Source: Actinoplanes sp. KI2
GTDB lineage: Bacteria; Actinomycetota; Actinomycetes; Mycobacteriales; Micromonosporaceae
Direction: 5' to 3'
Assembly: GCF_025630775.1 (NCBI RefSeq)
Contig: NZ_JAOSZE010000037.1
Location: 1-64,000, forward strand
DNA: 64,000 nt
A program made the position numbers and the translations under genes. Positions within the stretch are counted from its first letter, which is position 1. The number at the start of each line of letters is the position of its first letter. The notes under the pieces are model-generated. The model searched no databases. It saw nothing but the letters and a program-made list of their open reading frames with translations, and was not told the origin of the DNA. This document shows, piece after piece, positions 32,716 through 41,640 of this stretch.

Positions 32716-34482
32716 TCACACGGCCGCCCGCGCGGTGGCTTCGTCCTCCGGCGCTCGGCGCAGCCGGGACAGCCGCGGCAGCCGGGGCTCGGGCAGGAAG
32801 GCCTCGGCGGTCATCGCGGCGACCGCGATCCGCGGCAGGTCGCGGGCGGTCGGGAAGCACAGGTAACGCGGCGCCCACTGCGGCTGGTACTTCGCGTTCG
32901 ACCGGTACAGCGACTCGATCTGCCACAGCTTGGAGGCGGCCATCAGCAGCCGGTGCCAGAGCCGCAGCACCGGCCCGGCGCCCAGCTCCTCGGCCCGGGC
33001 AAAGACCGAGCGCAGCACCGCGAAGTTCAGCGACACCCGGCGTACGCCCATGGCCGGCGACTGCTCGAGGACCTCGGTGACCATCAGCTCGGTGAGGCCG
33101 TTGTCGGCGGTGCGGTCGCCGCGCATCAGGTCGAGGGACAGCCCGTCGGCGCCCCACGGCACGAACTGCAGCAGCCCGCGCAGCGCGCCCTGCGCGTCGG
33201 TGCAGAGCACGAGCAGGCAGTCGGCGTCCCGCGGGTCGCCGAGCCGGGACAGCGCCATCGAGAAGCCCCGCTCGACCGGCCCGTCGCGGAACAGGTCGGC
33301 GGCCCGGACCGCGTCGGCCAGCTCGGCCGGGGTCAGGTCGCGTTGCCGGACGACCCGGCACTGGTAGCCGGCCCGCCGCATCCGGTTGACCGCCTGCCGC
33401 ACGCCGCGCATCGGCCGGCCGGTCAGCGAGAACGTGCCGGTGTCCACGATCGCCTCGTCGCCCAGTTCGACGACGTCGAGACCCCATTTCCGGTACGCCT
33501 TGCCGGCCGCGTTGCCGCAGCCCAGGACCGCCGGGGTCCAGCCGTGCCGGTTCGCGTCGCCGAGCCAGGCGCCGATCGCCTCGGGCCATGCCGACTCCGG
33601 GCCGATCGGGTCGCCGGCCGCCAGGCTCACCCCGTTGACCACCCGGTAGGCGACGACCGCGGCCCGGTTCGGCGCCCAGATCAGCGACTTGTCGGTGCGC
33701 AGCGCGAAGTAGCTCAGCGAGTCGGCCTTGCCGTACCGCCGCAGGAGCTCGCGCAGGCGCTCCTCGCTCGCCTCGTCGCGCTCGGGCCGCCGCGGCGCCG
33801 GTCGCAGCAGGATCACCAGCGCGATCCCGCCGGCGAGCAGGCCGCACGCCCCGGTGGTGTAGGCGACCGCGTCGGCGCCGAGTCGATACTGGAAATGTAC
33901 CGGCCCGTCGATGCCGACGAGCCCGAGCGCGGCCTCCTCGGCCCAGGCGATGACGCCCGGCGTGCCCAGCAGGTGGTTGGCCCGGATCGCGATCTCGAGG
34001 AAGCCGAGCAGGAAGCCGGCCAGGGTGAAGCCGACCAGCGCGGTCAGCGCGCGCCAGCGGCTGGTCGGGTCGGCCACGGCGGTGAACCGGTCCTGGGTGG
34101 CCAGCAACATGATCAGCAGCACCCCGGCGACCCCCGCGGCCGCGAAGTCGAGGCCCTTCACCAGGTGCAGCACGATCGAGAGCGCGGTCAGCCCGACCGC
34201 GACCTGCCAGGCCCGGCGCTTGCCGCGGCGCAGTCCGGCACCCAGGTAGACCAGCAGCATGCCGACCACGATGGTGGCGGCGTGGGCGGAGAGCACCCCG
34301 GCGGCCGGCACGTAGTGCGCGAACTCGGCCATCCGGCTGTGCGGGCGGGGCACCAGCGCGGTGACGACGTCGAAGAGGCCGGCCAGCTGAACGAATCGGG
34401 CGATCGTCCGCCGGGAAAGAGGCGGCCGTGCCAACCCGGGCTGCATCATGACGCCATCATCTGTGTGCAAGCTGTGAAGCAC
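32716..34482 (-). CDS. MprF-like membrane protein with DUF2156 (lysylphosphatidylglycerol synthase-type) domain
   Basis: 588 residues: about six membrane segments in the first 240 residues, then a cytoplasmic DUF2156/GNAT-like domain (about 250-560) with DSLSYFALRTDKSLIWAPN, VAAGDPIG-like segment and SLNFAVLRSVF. Known relatives move amino acids from tRNA onto phosphatidylglycerol, altering membrane charge; some act only as flippases. The GTG at 34482 gives the longest form; ATG codons at 34449 or 34446 are likely alternatives since no ribosome-binding sequence is evident. The class A PBP gene lies directly upstream. Confidence 0.85.
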   Translation of the reverse strand: MLHSLHTDDGVMMQPGLARPPLSRRTIARFVQLAGLFDVVTALVPRPHSRMAEFAHYVPAAGVLSAHAATIVVGMLLVYLGAGLRRGKRRAWQVAVGLTALSIVLHLVKGLDFAAAGVAGVLLIMLLATQDRFTAVADPTSRWRALTALVGFTLAGFLLGFLEIAIRANHLLGTPGVIAWAEEAALGLVGIDGPVHFQYRLGADAVAYTTGACGLLAGGIALVILLRPAPRRPERDEASEERLRELLRRYGKADSLSYFALRTDKSLIWAPNRAAVVAYRVVNGVSLAAGDPIGPESAWPEAIGAWLGDANRHGWTPAVLGCGNAAGKAYRKWGLDVVELGDEAIVDTGTFSLTGRPMRGVRQAVNRMRRAGYQCRVVRQRDLTPAELADAVRAADLFRDGPVERGFSMALSRLGDPRDADCLLVLCTDAQGALRGLLQFVPWGADGLSLDLMRGDRTADNGLTELMVTEVLEQSPAMGVRRVSLNFAVLRSVFARAEELGAGPVLRLWHRLLMAASKLWQIESLYRSNAKYQPQWAPRYLCFPTARDLPRIAVAAMTAEAFLPEPRLPRLSRLRRAPEDEATARAAV

Positions 34483-34546
34483 TAGACAAGAAGCTGCTTT
34501 CTAGCTGAGTGCTACCTCCGTCGGGACGCGGAGAGCGCCGGCGTGC

Positions 34547-36637
34547 TCACCCGCCGTACGCGATCTGCTCGCTCGGCGGCGTGAAGCCGGCGTAGTCGCC
34601 GTCGCCGACCGCGGCGCGCAGCACCCGGCCGACCGCCGTCACCACGTCGGCCTCGACCGCGCTGCCGACGAGGTCCGACGGGTTCGCCGGGTCGGCCGCG
34701 ATGCCGGCGGCCACCGCGGTGGCGGTGAACCCGACGAACGTCTCGGTGCGGTGGTCCTCGGTGCTGCCGGTCTTGCCGGCCACCGGGCGCCTGCCCATGA
34801 TCGAGTTGACCTGGGTGGCGGTGCCGCCGTCGCACTCGCCGAACGTGCCCCGCTGGCCGACCGGGCAGCGGGCCGCGTCGGTGGCGGCCCGCGCCACGTC
34901 CGGGTCGAGCACCTGCTTGCACGTGCTCGTGACGGCGACGCTCTGACCGTGCGCATCGGTGATCGACTGAACCGGCAGCGGCCGGCAGTAGGTGCCCTCG
35001 GCGGCCACCGTCGCGTACGCCGAGGCCAGCTCGAGCGGAGTCGTGTCGACGACGCCGAGGGTGAACGAGCCCCAGCTCCCGGCGCCGGTCTTCGCCATCT
35101 CGGCGTCGGCCGGGTTGGCGAAGGCGATGCCCAGCTTCTTCGCCTCGGCCACCGCGGCGGCCGGGCCGACCTGCTCCTCCAGGCGGACGAAGTAGGTGTT
35201 CACCGAGCGGCCGAACCCGGTCCACATGGTGCGGTAGCCGTCCATCCAGCCCGGGTTGGCGTTGCCCGGGCAGTACTTGCCGCCGCAGTTGTCCGGACCG
35301 TTGTCCGGCCACTCGGTGCGCAGCTTGGCCGGCGCGTCGAAGCCGGTGTCCAGGGGCATGCCCGCCTCCAGGGCGGCCAGCATGGTGAACATCTTGAAGG
35401 TCGAGCCGGACGGGTAGCCGTACAGCTTGGGGCCACCGCTGACCAGCGGGTTCACCGTGTTCTGGGTGCCCTTCGCGGTGCTGTAGTGGCGGTTGACGGC
35501 CAGCGCCAGCACCTTGCCGGTGCCCGGCTGGACCACCGCGATCGGCAGCACCTTCTTGCTGGTCAGGCCGTAGACGGAGCGGGACTCGGCGGCCGCGGTG
35601 TGCTGCAGGTCCGGGTCGAGGGTGGTGACGATGGTGTAGCCGCCGCGGCGCAGCGCCGTGTCACGCTCGGCGACGGTGCTGCCGAACTGCGGCTGCGCGT
35701 CGAACCAGGTACGCACGTAGTCGCAGAAGAAGCCCCAGCCGTCGGCCGTGCCGGCGGCGTCCATGCAGCCGTTCGGCGGGGCCGTGCCGGCGAATGTGAG
35801 CTTCTCGGCGGCCGCCGTCCGCTGCTGGGCCGCGGTGATCATGCCGGCCTTCTGCATGGCCCCCAGCACGTACAGCTGCCGGGCCTTGGCCTTTGATCTG
35901 TCCCCGCTGAGCGGGTTGTCGGCGTCGGGCGACTGCACGATGCCGGCGATCATCGCGGCCTGGGCGAGGTCGAGCCGGGCCGGGGTGACCCCGAAGATCC
36001 GCCGGGCGGCCGCCTCGATGCCGTACCCGCCGTCGCCGAAGTACACGATGTTCAGGTAGTTCTGCAGGATCTGCTGCTTGGAGAGGCGCTGCTCGAGCTC
36101 GAGCGCGTACTGCACCTCCTTGAGCTTGCGCTCCGGGGTGTCCGCGGTGGCCGCGGCCCGCTCGGCGGGGGTCAGCGTCGGGTCGTCCTTCAGGACGTTG
36201 CGCACCACCTGCATGGTCAGTGTCGAGGCGCCCTGCGCGGCCGCGCCGCGGCGTGCGTCGGCGACCAGCGCCCGGACGGCGCCCTTCAGGTCGACGCCGC
36301 CGTGCTGGTAGTAGCGCACGTCCTCGGCGGCGACGATCGCCTGCTGCATGACGGGGGCGATCTGGCCGAGCGTGACGTCGTGCCGGTCCTCGTCGTAGAA
36401 CGTGGTGATCAGCGTCTTGCCGTCGCTGGCGTACACCCGGGTGACCTGGGCGGTCGGCGGGTTGAGCAGCTGGGCGGGCAGGTCGGCGCGCTGCTGCTCG
36501 GACCAGTGCGCGGCGGAGATCAGGACGGCCCCGGTCGGTATCGCCGCGACGCCGACGAGCACGCCGATCAGGATCAGCACGCCGCCCAGCCGGCCGAGCG
36601 CGCTCCCACGCCCGTGTCCGGTTCCTTCCGGTGTCAT
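34547..36637 (-). CDS. Class A penicillin-binding protein (bifunctional)
   Basis: Membrane-anchored glycosyltransferase/transpeptidase of peptidoglycan synthesis. One N-terminal TM segment (about 17-40). The GT51 domain has AAEDVRYYQHGG with catalytic E105, GASTLTMQVVRN and LNIVYFGDGGYGIEAAA. The transpeptidase domain has the SxxK motif STFK (S412), RSVNTYF (SxN) and AGKTGST (KTG, near 620). 696 residues is normal, and all catalytic motifs are intact. It starts with ATG 36637; the divergent 403-bp region upstream has low GC for this genome. Confidence 0.96.
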   Translation of the reverse strand: MTPEGTGHGRGSALGRLGGVLILIGVLVGVAAIPTGAVLISAAHWSEQQRADLPAQLLNPPTAQVTRVYASDGKTLITTFYDEDRHDVTLGQIAPVMQQAIVAAEDVRYYQHGGVDLKGAVRALVADARRGAAAQGASTLTMQVVRNVLKDDPTLTPAERAAATADTPERKLKEVQYALELEQRLSKQQILQNYLNIVYFGDGGYGIEAAARRIFGVTPARLDLAQAAMIAGIVQSPDADNPLSGDRSKAKARQLYVLGAMQKAGMITAAQQRTAAAEKLTFAGTAPPNGCMDAAGTADGWGFFCDYVRTWFDAQPQFGSTVAERDTALRRGGYTIVTTLDPDLQHTAAAESRSVYGLTSKKVLPIAVVQPGTGKVLALAVNRHYSTAKGTQNTVNPLVSGGPKLYGYPSGSTFKMFTMLAALEAGMPLDTGFDAPAKLRTEWPDNGPDNCGGKYCPGNANPGWMDGYRTMWTGFGRSVNTYFVRLEEQVGPAAAVAEAKKLGIAFANPADAEMAKTGAGSWGSFTLGVVDTTPLELASAYATVAAEGTYCRPLPVQSITDAHGQSVAVTSTCKQVLDPDVARAATDAARCPVGQRGTFGECDGGTATQVNSIMGRRPVAGKTGSTEDHRTETFVGFTATAVAAGIAADPANPSDLVGSAVEADVVTAVGRVLRAAVGDGDYAGFTPPSEQIAYGG

Positions 36638-37040
36638 CCCCTAGATCCTTTCCAAGATCCGTGAAACGGTCCGACCTCTAGTCCGTAGCACCGGGACCTG
36701 AGCACAACCTGGGTTTCGTTATGGATCCGTGACTCTTTCGGCCCGCTTACCGCTGGTGACCAACACAGGAGTTATCGGCACCACTTCTGTCCAGATTAGG
36801 CCGGGAAATCCCCGCTTCCAGAAGGTGAATATTACTCTCGGTAGTCGGTCCGAGGTGACCTGGGTTACTGACTGGTAGCTCTGGGACTTGTAACCGCTGA
36901 GCTGGGGCGGCAACATTTCCCGCACGTAAAACGACGGCATCGACGAACCTCTCTGCTGGCGGAAGATCGACAGGGTCGCCCGTCGATGCGAGCCCATCGC
37001 AATGAGGCCTGCGCGCCGTCTGACTTCCCTAGGAGGATCC
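36638..37040. other. AT-richer gap between PBP and DUF6230 genes
   Basis: A 403-bp divergent region with the lowest GC in its surroundings (for example near 36826-36840). It must hold promoters for both flanking genes. It also contains the doubtful 73-codon frame noted separately. No riboswitch or repeat was recognised. Confidence 0.5.
36719..36940 (-). CDS. Possible small gene with atypical codon use
   Basis: A 73-codon frame (MPSFYVREMLPP...) begins with ATG 36940, seven bases after GAGAGG. Its GC content and codon use (CTA, ATA, AGA, GTA) are unlike neighbouring genes, and the product is basic without a recognised domain. Either it is a small foreign gene, or it is a chance frame in the AT-richer control region between the PBP and the DUF6230 gene. 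No function is proposed. Confidence 0.3.
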   Translation of the reverse strand: MPSFYVREMLPPQLSGYKSQSYQSVTQVTSDRLPRVIFTFWKRGFPGLIWTEVVPITPVLVTSGKRAERVTDP

Positions 37041-37685
37041 GTGAAGGATTCGCAAGACGCCGTGACCGAGGGCCGTACCAACTGGCGCCGCTTCGCGGTC
37101 GCGGTGGGCGTCCCCACCGTCGTCGCGGGTGGTCTGGTGGTCGCGCTCGCTCAGGGTGCGCTGGCCGCCAGCTTCTCCATCTCCGGCCAGAGCTTCCACC
37201 TCACCGCGTCGTCGCTGGACGGCACCGGCTTCACCCAGTACAGCGGCTCCGACCTCGTCACCAGCACCAACAGTCGCATGCCGGTGGCGAAGTCGGGCAT
37301 CAAGTCCGCCACGATCCACGACCTGTGCCAGTCGGTCGTCGGCAACATCCCGGGTACGTCGATTCCGATCAGCCTGCGGATCGAGGCCGGCAAGACCGCC
37401 GACAACAAGGCGGTCCAGGCGGACAACCTGCTGATCGGCATGTCCGACCTCAGCGGCGACGCGACCTTCACCAACATCAACATCGGTCAGGACGCCAGCA
37501 CCCTCGACCAGGCCGGTAGCGGTGTGCCGGCGGGCGACGTCGGCGGCTTCGGCCAGGGCGCCGACAAGGTGCACATCGACAACCTGCGGCAGACGGCGAC
37601 GTCCACCTCGGCGTCGACGTTCGTCCTGCAGGGCATGAACCTGCATCTGTACGTGGGCCAGAACAAGGACTGCTTCAACGGCTGA
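37041..37685 (+). CDS. DUF6230-family exported protein
   Basis: 214 residues. A short basic N-terminus (NWRRFAVAVG) and one hydrophobic segment (about 19-40) precede an extracytoplasmic beta-rich domain with two Cys (near 93 and 211). The family is common in actinobacteria, next to DUF6114 proteins; some members were misnamed cholesterol esterases. GTG 37041 is fixed by AGGAGGA four bases upstream. A strong hairpin follows the stop before the DUF6114 gene. The function is unknown. Confidence 0.85.
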   Translation: MKDSQDAVTEGRTNWRRFAVAVGVPTVVAGGLVVALAQGALAASFSISGQSFHLTASSLDGTGFTQYSGSDLVTSTNSRMPVAKSGIKSATIHDLCQSVVGNIPGTSIPISLRIEAGKTADNKAVQADNLLIGMSDLSGDATFTNINIGQDASTLDQAGSGVPAGDVGGFGQGADKVHIDNLRQTATSTSASTFVLQGMNLHLYVGQNKDCFNG

Positions 37686-37697
37686 TCCGGCATTCCC

Positions 37698-37725
37698 GGG
37701 GCCCGCGAGACCTCTCGCGGGCCCC
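37698..37725 (+). terminator. Hairpin between DUF6230 and DUF6114 genes
   Basis: GGGGCCCGCGAG, loop ACCT, CTCGCGGGCCCC: a perfect 12-bp stem 12 bases after the DUF6230 stop. It could end most transcripts and let a fraction read into the DUF6114 gene. Confidence 0.8.
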
Positions 37726-37765
37726 ACCACTTTGTGACAGGTACACCCGTGTGGAAGGGCAAGTA

Positions 37766-39385
37766 GTGGCAGCGACTGACGGTTTCTGGGCCAAGTTCCG
37801 GCACTGGCGGCGGCGGCGGCCGTTCTGGGGCAGCCTGCTTCTGCTGCTTTCCGGCCTCGAGATGTTCTATACGGCCAACCAGCAGTTGGGCAATCTCGAG
37901 ATCCACATGGGCCAGCAGGGCTTCCTCTCGTACGTGGTGCCCGCCGTGCTGATCCTGTGCGGCCTGCTCTGCATGTTCACCCCGGCCCAGCGCCTGTTCT
38001 ACGGCATCATCGGCACGCTGACCGCGCTCTACTCGTTCATCGGCCTGAACCTCGGCGGCTTCATCGTCGGCATGCTGCTCGGCATCCTCGGCGGCGCCCT
38101 GGTGATCGCCTGGGGACCGCCGCGCTCGCGGCCGGGCGACCAGATCGCCGAGCCGCCCACCGACGAGCCCACCGACCACCAGCAGGACGGGCCGGTCGAC
38201 GTCGGCGACGAAATCTTCAACCAGTACGGGCCGCGCGACATCGACGAGACCCAGCGGATCGAGGTCGCCGGCCACGACGACCGGCCGCACGACGAGCGGC
38301 CGATCCGGCCGGCCGGCCAGGGCGCCGAACCGCCCACGGCCGAGCCGCCGAAGGCGAGCGCCCTGCAGCGCGTGGCCCGTAACCCGCGGGCCATGGCGGT
38401 CGCGCTCATCCCGCTCGCGGTGACCGCCACCATCGTGGTGGCCGGCAGCAACCTGCAGGCCCGCGCCGACGACACCTGCCCGGACGGGCTGCCCTCCGTC
38501 GCGACCACCACGACTGCGGCGGCCGCGAAGGCCGCCACGGCGAAGAAGACGACCGCGGCGGCGAAGAAGACGACCCCGGCGCTGACGAAGACGACCGCGG
38601 CGGTCAAGAAGACGAGCGCGGCGGCGAAGTCGACCGCGGCCGCCGAGAAGACAACCGCGGCCCCCACGCCCACCAGCGAGGGCAACGCGGTCGTCGACGG
38701 CATCAAGGACGTCGTCGACGGCGTCGGCAACCTGCTCGGCATCGGCGACGAGTCGACCGCTCCGAGCACGTCGCCGGCGACGCCGGAGACCACTGCGCCG
38801 GAGACCACCCCAGCCACGACCGCCCCGACCACGACCGCCCCGGCGGAGTCGTCCTCCTCCGCCACCACCGAGCCCACCGCTGACCCCACCAAGACCACCG
38901 CCTCGCCCACCTCCAGCGACGACGTGATCCCCTGCCTCGGCCCCCGCGTCATCGGCAAGGTGGCAAGCGCGGACGACATCCCGCTGGTGGCGAAGAAGCC
39001 GGGCGTCATGGAGGTCGACTCGCTGACCCTGTACAACTCGACGTACGACGGTGTGGTCGACATGCCGACCGCCGGTGGCGGCTCGTTCAAGGCCCTGAAG
39101 TTCACCATGGACAAGGCCGTGAACAAGCCGTTCAAGCTGACCATCGACGAGAAGGCCGGCCACCAGACGGTGATCACCAGCAAGGAGCTGACCACCAGCG
39201 GGACGGTGAAGTTCTACACCACCGAGCTCAAGGGCAAGCTGTTCGGCGTGATCCCGGTGACCTTCACCCCGGACCAGCCGCCGCCGCTGACCCTGCCGGT
39301 CCTCTGGTTCACCGACGTGACCGTCAAGCTGGCGTACGTCCGCTGCGACACGCTGACCGGCGACCCGCTGAAGATCGAGGGGTAA
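37766..39385 (+). CDS. DUF6114-family membrane protein with Ala-Lys-Thr repeats
   Basis: 539 residues. About four membrane segments lie in the first 120 residues (DUF6114), followed by an acidic cytoplasmic linker and another TM segment near 211-229. Next come a low-complexity AAKKTT-type region (about 248-300) that looks like histone-tail or PAKKA repeats, a Thr/Ser/Pro-rich stretch, and a folded C-terminal domain (about 390-539) resembling the DUF6230 partner. GTG 37766 is chosen because GGAAGGG lies six bases upstream. With its DUF6230 neighbour it likely forms a cell-surface unit. The function is unknown. Confidence 0.82.
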   Translation: MAATDGFWAKFRHWRRRRPFWGSLLLLLSGLEMFYTANQQLGNLEIHMGQQGFLSYVVPAVLILCGLLCMFTPAQRLFYGIIGTLTALYSFIGLNLGGFIVGMLLGILGGALVIAWGPPRSRPGDQIAEPPTDEPTDHQQDGPVDVGDEIFNQYGPRDIDETQRIEVAGHDDRPHDERPIRPAGQGAEPPTAEPPKASALQRVARNPRAMAVALIPLAVTATIVVAGSNLQARADDTCPDGLPSVATTTTAAAAKAATAKKTTAAAKKTTPALTKTTAAVKKTSAAAKSTAAAEKTTAAPTPTSEGNAVVDGIKDVVDGVGNLLGIGDESTAPSTSPATPETTAPETTPATTAPTTTAPAESSSSATTEPTADPTKTTASPTSSDDVIPCLGPRVIGKVASADDIPLVAKKPGVMEVDSLTLYNSTYDGVVDMPTAGGGSFKALKFTMDKAVNKPFKLTIDEKAGHQTVITSKELTTSGTVKFYTTELKGKLFGVIPVTFTPDQPPPLTLPVLWFTDVTVKLAYVRCDTLTGDPLKIEG

Positions 39386-39406
39386 CGATCCTGGAGGTGA
39401 CCCCGG

Positions 39407-39730
39407 TTGGGCCGAGTGCTTTCCCTCGTCGCGGTGATGGTGACCGGCTGGGCGGCCGCGGGCCTGCTGTTCTTCTTCCACACGGTGCGGGTGGGGCTGC
39501 AGAACCTCGTCGGTCTCGGCGCTCCGCGGCGGGTGATCGACAAGGTCGTGGAGTCCGTCTGGCTGGCACTGCTGCCGGCGACGCCCGCGGCGGCGGCCTG
39601 GCTGGCGGCCCGTTACTGCTGGACCGTGGCGGCTTGGGTGTTCGGCCTGTTCGCGGCCGCACTAGCGGTGGTCCTGCATTCCCTGATCTCCGCAAACAAG
39701 AGGCGTCGGCCGTCTCGACGGCGGTACTAA
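39407..39730 (+). CDS. Small membrane protein of unknown function
   Basis: 107 residues with hydrophobic segments near 5-25, 47-65 and 70-92, then a basic tail (KRRRPSRRRY). The TTG start at 39407 lies nine bases after GGAGG; a GTG at 39416 is possible but badly spaced. It follows the DUF6114 gene by 21 bases, so it is probably in the same operon. It ends overlapping the DUF1992 gene on the other strand by four bases. No domain was recognised. Confidence 0.65.
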   Translation: MGRVLSLVAVMVTGWAAAGLLFFFHTVRVGLQNLVGLGAPRRVIDKVVESVWLALLPATPAAAAWLAARYCWTVAAWVFGLFAAALAVVLHSLISANKRRRPSRRRY

Positions 39731-40113
39731 GGCCGGCGTTCCCGCCACCCGGACACGACCTCGTCGGCGTCGCGGGGCGGAAGAAGCACCGGCGGGCCGT
39801 CCATCAGGCCCACCCGCGCCCGGCGGATCCGCTCGTTGACCTCGGCGACGTAGTCGCGGACCTCGCGCTCGGCGGACATTCGGTCGACCCGGGTCTCGAG
39901 TTCCTCCACCTCGCGGCGCAGGGCCAGGGTGGGCGGGATGACGCCGGCGGTCGCGCCCTCGCGCTCCAGCCAGTCCTTGACCCACCAGTCCTCGTCGTAC
40001 TCCCGGCCGTGGTCACGCAGGGGCCGGCCGGCGCCGGCGAGGTTGTCGAACTCGCCGCGCTCGGTCGCCTCCCGCAGCTGCCGGTCGATCGACGACTCGT
40101 ACCAGTGCGTCAT
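39727..40113 (-). CDS. DUF1992 (DnaJC28-like conserved region) protein
   Basis: 128 residues with the DUF1992 pattern: WYESSIDRQLREATERGEFDNLAGAGRPL, then EDWWVKDWLEREG and a C-terminal helix. The family is related to the C-terminal part of animal DNAJC28; its bacterial role is not known. ATG 40113 gives the conserved N-terminus. It lies seven bases downstream of a TetR gene on the same strand. Confidence 0.9.
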   Translation of the reverse strand: MTHWYESSIDRQLREATERGEFDNLAGAGRPLRDHGREYDEDWWVKDWLEREGATAGVIPPTLALRREVEELETRVDRMSAEREVRDYVAEVNERIRRARVGLMDGPPVLLPPRDADEVVSGWRERRP

Positions 40114-40119
40114 ACCCGG

Positions 40120-40878
40120 TCAGTCTAGTTCCGCCTCGGCCGCCAGTCCGTCCAGCAGCCGTCGCAGCCCCCAGCGGAACTGCTCGGCACCGGTCCAGGT
40201 GGCCGTCACCCCGACCGCGGCGGCCGTGCGCGGAAACGCCTGGGCGGGCACGTCGCTCAGCGCGGCGCGGAGGGCCGCGATCCGCTCCGCCTCCGGCGCG
40301 AGCAGTCCGGGTGGGGCGTCGGCCACCTCCAGCGAGGTCGCGCCCAGGACATAGACCATCAGCAGGTACGAGCCACGGGCCGCCGACGCCGGATCGAGGC
40401 CGCCGGCGGCCAGCAGGTCGAGGAGGTGTTCGCCGAGGCGGAGGGCGTGCGGGCCGGTCATCGGGCCGGCCAGCATCAGCGGGATCACGCCCGGGTGGGC
40501 GAGCAGTTGCCGGCGCAGGTCGGCGGTGAGCACCTCCACCCGCTCCCGCCAGTCATCGGGGCGTTTCTGCGCGGTCACCTCGCGCTCGTCGGTGGCCACT
40601 TCGCACTCGTCCGTGGCCACTTCGCGCTCGTCCGCGGTCACTTCGCACTCGTCCGCGGCTACTTCGGCGAGGACGTACTCGATCAGGGCATGCTCGACCG
40701 CGGCCCGGTCCGGGAAGTAGGTGTAGACGGCGGTCGGCGCGGACCCGACGGCGACGGCTATCCGGCGGATCGACGCGGCCTCCGCTCCGCCGGCGTCGAG
40801 CAGAGCCAGCGCGGCGTCCAGGATCTCCTGCTCGGTCAGCGCCCGGCGTGGTCGCGGCGTGCCCCTCGTCTCGGCCAT
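40120..40878 (-). CDS. TetR-family regulator with heptad-repeat insertion
   Basis: N-terminal helix-turn-helix of TetR type (LTEQEILDAALALLDAGG, IAVAVGSAPTAVYTYFPDR) and a C-terminal domain like that of TetR_C-type regulators. Between them, near residues 72-100, lies an inserted acidic stretch of seven-residue repeats (TDEREVA / TDECEVA type) encoded by 21-bp tandem DNA repeats. Such an insert sits close to the hinge between DNA-binding and ligand-binding parts. It diverges from the DUF2277 gene. The ligand is unknown. Confidence 0.88.
   Translation of the reverse strand: MAETRGTPRPRRALTEQEILDAALALLDAGGAEAASIRRIAVAVGSAPTAVYTYFPDRAAVEHALIEYVLAEVAADECEVTADEREVATDECEVATDEREVTAQKRPDDWRERVEVLTADLRRQLLAHPGVIPLMLAGPMTGPHALRLGEHLLDLLAAGGLDPASAARGSYLLMVYVLGATSLEVADAPPGLLAPEAERIAALRAALSDVPAQAFPRTAAAVGVTATWTGAEQFRWGLRRLLDGLAAEAELD
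40575..40668. repeat. 21-bp in-frame repeats in the TetR gene
   Basis: Four units of 21 bp alternate CGC/CAC-containing versions of one sequence and encode acidic heptads. The frame is preserved. Confidence 0.85.
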
Positions 40879-40952
40879 GGTGTCGACGGTACGAAGTTTT
40901 GTCGCACCCTCGGCGTAGGTTGGCAGCAGCCCTAGTGGGAGGACCAGACGCG

Positions 40953-41222
40953 ATGTGCCGCAACATCCATCAGCTGCACAACTTCGAGCCGCCGGCGACG
41001 TCCGCGGAAATTCATGCCGCCGCCCTGCAGTACGTGCGGAAGGTGGCTGGTTCGACCAGGCCGTCCCAGGCCAACCAGGAGGCGTTCGACCGGGCCGTGG
41101 CGGCGGTCGCGGCCGCCACGGCCGACCTGCTGGGCGCGCTGGTGACCACCGCCGCCCCGAAAAACCGCGAGGAGGAGGCGGCGAAGGCTCGGGCGCGCGC
41201 GGAGCGGCGGTACGCCTCCTAG
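40953..41222 (+). CDS. DUF2277-family small protein
   Basis: 89 residues starting MCRNIHQLHNFEPPAT, the family hallmark, with the conserved region up to about residue 80 (FDRAVAAVAAAT). ATG 40953 has GGGAGGA nine bases upstream. The family is widespread and uncharacterised. It is followed by a minisatellite-filled gap. Confidence 0.9.
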   Translation: MCRNIHQLHNFEPPATSAEIHAAALQYVRKVAGSTRPSQANQEAFDRAVAAVAAATADLLGALVTTAAPKNREEEAAKARARAERRYAS

Positions 41223-41640
41223 CCGCGTCTCGGCCCGGCCGTCGGCGGCCGCGGATCGGGCCGACGGAGAGCGTGGCGGCGGCGGGTGCGGCCCCCCGGG
41301 GCGGGGAAGGACGCGGCGACGGGTGCGGGGGAGGGCGCGGCGACGGGTCGCGGCCTGAGCGCGGCGGCGGGTGCGGCCTCGGGGCGGGGGAGAGCGTGGC
41401 GACGGGTGCGGCCCGGGGGCCGGGGGAGAGCGTGGCGACGGGTGCGGCCCGGGGGCCGGGGGAGAGCGCGGCGACGGGTGCGGCCCGGGGGCCGGGGGAG
41501 AGCGCGGCGACGGGTGCGGCCCGGGGGGAGAGAGCGCGGCGACGGGTCGCGGCCTGAGCGCGGCGGGTGCGGCCCCGGGGCGGGGGAGGACGCGGCGGCG
41601 GGTAGGGCCGGGGTTGGGAGAAACCCGGCGGCGCAGGGCG
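41223..41640. repeat. 36-bp minisatellite array in a 418-bp gap
   Basis: At least four nearly identical 36-bp units (about 41390-41545; core AGAGCGTGGCGACGGGTGCG) are flanked on both sides by degenerate relatives from about 41270 to 41620. Because 36 is a multiple of three and stop codons are absent, several frames are open, but none resembles a known protein. No gene is supported here. Confidence 0.8.

Noticed and set aside
41223..41640. CRISPR-like array
   Set aside because: Units are contiguous tandem repeats without unique spacers, and no cas genes are present.
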